A stretch of 64,000 bases of DNA, taken from NCBI RefSeq assembly GCF_018406645.1, contig NZ_AP024546.1, positions 1,116,001 to 1,180,000 on the forward strand. Reading direction: 5' to 3'. The notes below the pieces were generated by a model. It was not told the origin of the DNA, ran no database searches, and saw only the letters and a program-made list of their open reading frames with translations. Position 1 is the first letter of the stretch. Every line of letters starts with the position of its first letter. Positions 62,001-64,000 of the stretch are shown here, piece after piece. This stretch comes from Lysobacter helvus. GTDB taxonomy: Bacteria; Pseudomonadota; Gammaproteobacteria; Xanthomonadales; Xanthomonadaceae. A program made the position numbers and the translations under genes.

Positions 62001-64000
62001 CTGCGCGAGCGGCTGCTTGAGCATCACGCGGAGGTTCCCGCCGCGCGACACGTGCGGGTCGACCAGTTCGAGCTTCGCTTGCTGCGTTGCATCGATGTCG
62101 GACGTGCGACTCCACACGTACTGGTCGTGCACGACCGGCGCGGCGTCACCGCTGCGCGCAGTGATGCGATAGACGCCCGAATCCCGCCGCGGGAACGTGC
62201 AATCCGAGGCACGCCCGGCCTCGAGCTTGCAGGCATGCAGCGGGCGAAGGTCGGCCGTCGTCTTTCCGTAGGCGACCTCGACATCGATCCTGCCGCCGTC
62301 GATGCGCTGGCCGTCGGCGGTGGCAAGGATCGCTTCCATCGTCACCGGCGAGGTGGCATCGAGCCAGGCGGGGGCCACCTTCAAGCCGACGTATCGTGCA
62401 AAGCGCGCATACGGGATGCGCACCGTGTTGCTGGTGGTGCCTTCGCGATCGCTGATCTGCGCTTCGGCGGTCAGCAGGAGTTCGCCGAATGCGGGCAGCT
62501 TCGCACCGTCTTCGAACGCCACCGGGAGCCGGGCGTGCGCGCGGCCTTCGGCGTCGGTGGTCAACGTGAGCGCATCGGCGCCGCGCAGCGCAGGGCGATC
62601 CTCGCTTTCGTCGCCCGCGAAGTCGTAGTCCGCCAATGCGGGATGGACATCGCCGAGGTCCGCCGGGCGCAAGCGCGCCTGCACGCTGTCGATCTCGGCG
62701 CCGGCCGCGACGCCGCCGGAGTAGTACCCGGCCTCGAGGTCGAACGCCACCACGTCGCCGTCGCGCAGCGTTCGCACGGGCGCGCTGGCGCGCATCCACA
62801 GGTCCTGCGCGCGATAGGTGCCGACGAAGAAACATGCGCCGCTGTCGAAAGACGATCCGATGCAATAGCGGCCGTCGGGAAGGTGGATCGGCAGGGTCGT
62901 CGTGCCCGCGACGGCTCCCATCGCGTCCAGCGCCCCGTCCCACGAGAACACGGCACGCGAACGGTCGTCGTCGCGCAGCACCAGGTGCACGACCGCACCG
63001 GCCGGCGGAAGGCGGATGCCGCCTTCACCGACTTCCCTTGTCCAGATGCGCCAGGACACGCGATCCCCGGCGCGGTAAAGCGGGCGATCGGCGACCCCCC
63101 ATGCCTTCGTGTCGGGCGTGCCGCGTTCCAGCGTGCCGCCCCAGCGGTTCACGGTGAGCGGCAGCACCGCACGGGATGCACCGCGCCGCGCGCCGGATTG
63201 CACGCGCACGTACCAGTCCGCGCGATCCTCGTCTTTCTTCGGCTGCGCGAAATCGCGCGGGAGTTGCAGGAGGGCGGTCCCGTCTTCCGCGGTGCGTCCG
63301 ATGGCCACCGTGCGGGGCGCGCCGGTGGCCGCCAGCGAAATGAGTTCGACCTGCGCGCCCGCGATCGGCGCACGCCCTTCCCACGCGTTGGCCCACACCA
63401 GCACGTCGTTGCGGCCGGCGACGGCGTAGACGTCGAAATCCGGCGCCGCCGCGATCATCGCCGCCTTGGGATCGAGGTTGTCAGGCAGCGAGAACGTCGC
63501 GATGCCACCCGCCTCCAGCGCGCGGCGCGCGACGGCCGAGGCAACGCCCTGCGGTGTCGCGCCGGAAGCAGGCGTTGCGACGCGTTCGTCTTCGACGGTG
63601 CCCGCGAACCCGCGCACCACCATCGCGTCCGGCGGCAGGTTGCGCACCTGCACGACGGGCGTGGCGGGGTCCCCGAGGAGCGCATGCTCGTAGGTCGCGG
63701 TGAACGACGGGCGCGCCGCCACGGTCGAGGCGCGTGCGGCGATCGTCGTGGCCAGCGCTGCACCGTCCCGGGCGCGCACGCCGGCAATCGGGAACGTGGC
63801 GGTGGTGTCCGGCGTTTCGATCGTGAATTCGATCCAGCCGCCGGGCGAACGCCTTGGCACCGCGCGCTTGAGGTCGCCCTCCGTATCGAATCCGTATTCG
63901 GTTCCGCTTGACGCGAATCGCATGGCCTGCGGCCACTCCGCGACGAACGCCTTGACCGCGGCGTCGTCCAGTTCCCGCGAGAACTGCACGCGCATGGGCT
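59001..64000 (-). CDS. Bacterial alpha-2-macroglobulin (N-terminus outside window)
   Basis: 1,666 codons visible; the frame is still open at the right edge. MG domains (GVADRPLYRAGDRVSWRIW is the MG2-type signature), bait region, then a thioester domain with the reactive CWEQ at 60419-60408 (YPHRCWEQILSRAVGA), the alpha/alpha toroid (ALTAYTLDAFATMHRLGY) and the receptor-binding-like end (VTDDIPGGLRPTD). Such proteins trap attacking proteases in the periplasm. The usual partner gene pbpC is not visible and would have to lie to the right. Confidence 0.9.
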   Translation of the reverse strand, partial: PMRVQFSRELDDAAVKAFVAEWPQAMRFASSGTEYGFDTEGDLKRAVPRRSPGGWIEFTIETPDTTATFPIAGVRARDGAALATTIAARASTVAARPSFTATYEHALLGDPATPVVQVRNLPPDAMVVRGFAGTVEDERVATPASGATPQGVASAVARRALEAGGIATFSLPDNLDPKAAMIAAAPDFDVYAVAGRNDVLVWANAWEGRAPIAGAQVELISLAATGAPRTVAIGRTAEDGTALLQLPRDFAQPKKDEDRADWYVRVQSGARRGASRAVLPLTVNRWGGTLERGTPDTKAWGVADRPLYRAGDRVSWRIWTREVGEGGIRLPPAGAVVHLVLRDDDRSRAVFSWDGALDAMGAVAGTTTLPIHLPDGRYCIGSSFDSGACFFVGTYRAQDLWMRASAPVRTLRDGDVVAFDLEAGYYSGGVAAGAEIDSVQARLRPADLGDVHPALADYDFAGDESEDRPALRGADALTLTTDAEGRAHARLPVAFEDGAKLPAFGELLLTAEAQISDREGTTSNTVRIPYARFARYVGLKVAPAWLDATSPVTMEAILATADGQRIDGGRIDVEVAYGKTTADLRPLHACKLEAGRASDCTFPRRDSGVYRITARSGDAAPVVHDQYVWSRTSDIDATQQAKLELVDPHVSRGGNLRVMLKQPLAQAQVLLVAEWGSAVLARRVVQLDSPTQVIDMPSGPRWPQRFTLTAYVRGGQAGDAPAGYRTAVKVTSTQLAVKFDPPAAGAPVAIAFAPARAAPADSVRLQLRNDAPVPRAITLTVMDDALHALGASYMRGMDPGKAWVRGYAASGEFETIGFETWNRDPWRWRMPSLAQLARCDRARNPAQCRKYARREVQTRPIDVASVESTTIFTEVDESAIPLARDTTSVALLAPGRTFGYAGNELDTVSVIGSGVTNPIVVTTVEDAYAAPAPPAEPSVVFDEASPVDVPTPREPGAAPRPERPDGAFAEALALARVRTAFADTALWRTDIVLAPGETRELDFKVPDNLTRWRAIAWSHDASDDFAMAEATLEAGLPLEARLQAPVRVYAGDRTRIAANVRQSGTSPARVEALLRVQSGEHVGTHPATLSLAPGGQASFGASLSPSAPGALTLTAAAANADGRDAVSAPLEVASTAIDAQRVQAGWLGDAPTTLAMPTVPASASDVRLQVQAWRGNSGLLHGWTEDLRDYPHRCWEQILSRAVGAALAIERGDTTWPDAKAVVQEALDNAIVFQSPQGEMYYFADQVAGWSNGSGARPHIALTAYTLDAFATMHRLGYVVPEAVETDARAYLARMGDSVFTSSVEDRAIAAGVVSQPYQRADAAPWKSWGKLALPARIATARALARDGSPDARDAFAMLLESAPLRGQARAVAPMASWSRWMGSSLREQCSLIRLFGDYPQLAPAQAHVQLQAGLTDLYAGGRGHADTQEAAICLMALQADGTKDAAPIAVDATVGGRTQRITLDAGANGDATRFDAPRGALTLVARERPDSPVAYLARVDYKEDARQAQSTAIGFAIERRYAVFRGRAWRPLAAAGPVREGDWIRVTLVVSNARERDFVAVTDDIPGGLRPTDLSLAGVAGVDMQALADEGDPAFRERKLDPRNPKFYAEHLWPGRHEIHYFARVGNTGDYLAAPAVAELMYGETTRARTAADRIRIADPAPAR

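Noticed and set aside
56610-63911. Open frames of over 1,000 codons on the plus strand opposite the DPP IV and macroglobulin genes
   Set aside because: They have no ribosome site and no recognisable domain. Antisense frames stay open because of high third-position GC in the real genes.

Overview
The window is a 64 kb piece of a high-GC gammaproteobacterial chromosome. Gene content and order point to the Xanthomonadaceae, most likely Lysobacter or a close relative. The markers are an algZ-algR-hemC block, two Ax21-family outer membrane proteins, a bphO-bphP pair, an sX13-type small RNA beside polA, a TonB-dependent receptor and several secreted S9 peptidases. Coding density is very high. Many genes overlap by 4 bp (ATGA). 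I see no tRNA, rRNA, insertion sequence, prophage or CRISPR array, so this is mostly core chromosome with a few accessory operons. The genus call is an inference.

Layout. 1-6.7 kb: a plus-strand operon with the end of a TonB receptor, DgcN (D-glutamate N-acetyltransferase family), a YkvI-type membrane protein, a serine hydrolase, an amidohydrolase and a cupin; it reads as an uptake and breakdown route for D-amino-acid-containing peptides. 6.7-9.3 kb: a TolB-like/TPR protein and two small membrane proteins (minus strand). 9.5-13.1 kb: an esterase, AlgZ/AlgR and HemC. 13.1-18.0 kb: a cytoplasmic molybdenum oxidoreductase, most like SoeABC sulfite dehydrogenase, with a YbjQ gene inside it. 18.0-27.5 kb: a WYL regulator, a patatin, two exported S9 peptidases in tandem, then lptM-dapF-DUF484-xerC. 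27.5-29.4 kb: an OmpA-like lipoprotein and an M23 peptidase. 29.6-33.3 kb: hslVU, behind a heat-shock-type promoter, then an SDR/DoxX fusion and a DUF2269 protein. 33.3-39.6 kb: a cupin, UbiE, a GumN/TraB protein, a DUF5916 protein and the Ax21 pair. 39.6-42.7 kb: gpsA, secB, a rhodanese, a lipoprotein and a thioesterase. 42.8-46.8 kb: hemD-hemX-hemY-hemF. 46.8-53.9 kb: a DUF421 protein, an sX13-like sRNA, polA, DUF2782, a small ORF, uvrD and a UPF0114 protein. 54.0-56.5 kb: a second sRNA candidate, then bphP and bphO. 56.6-64 kb: a DPP IV-type peptidase and an alpha-2-macroglobulin that runs off the right edge.

Three patterns cross gene boundaries. Ten genes have a TAnnnT-type -10 hexamer ending only 6-8 nt before the start codon, which predicts leaderless mRNAs. 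Seven of the eight convergent gene junctions carry an inverted repeat at or beside the stop codons, usually without a T tract. Two intergenic regions hold runs of stem-loops ending in a terminator, both on the minus strand. Haem genes recur: hemC behind algR, hemDXY plus hemF about 30 kb away, and a haem oxygenase that makes the biliverdin for the adjacent phytochrome.
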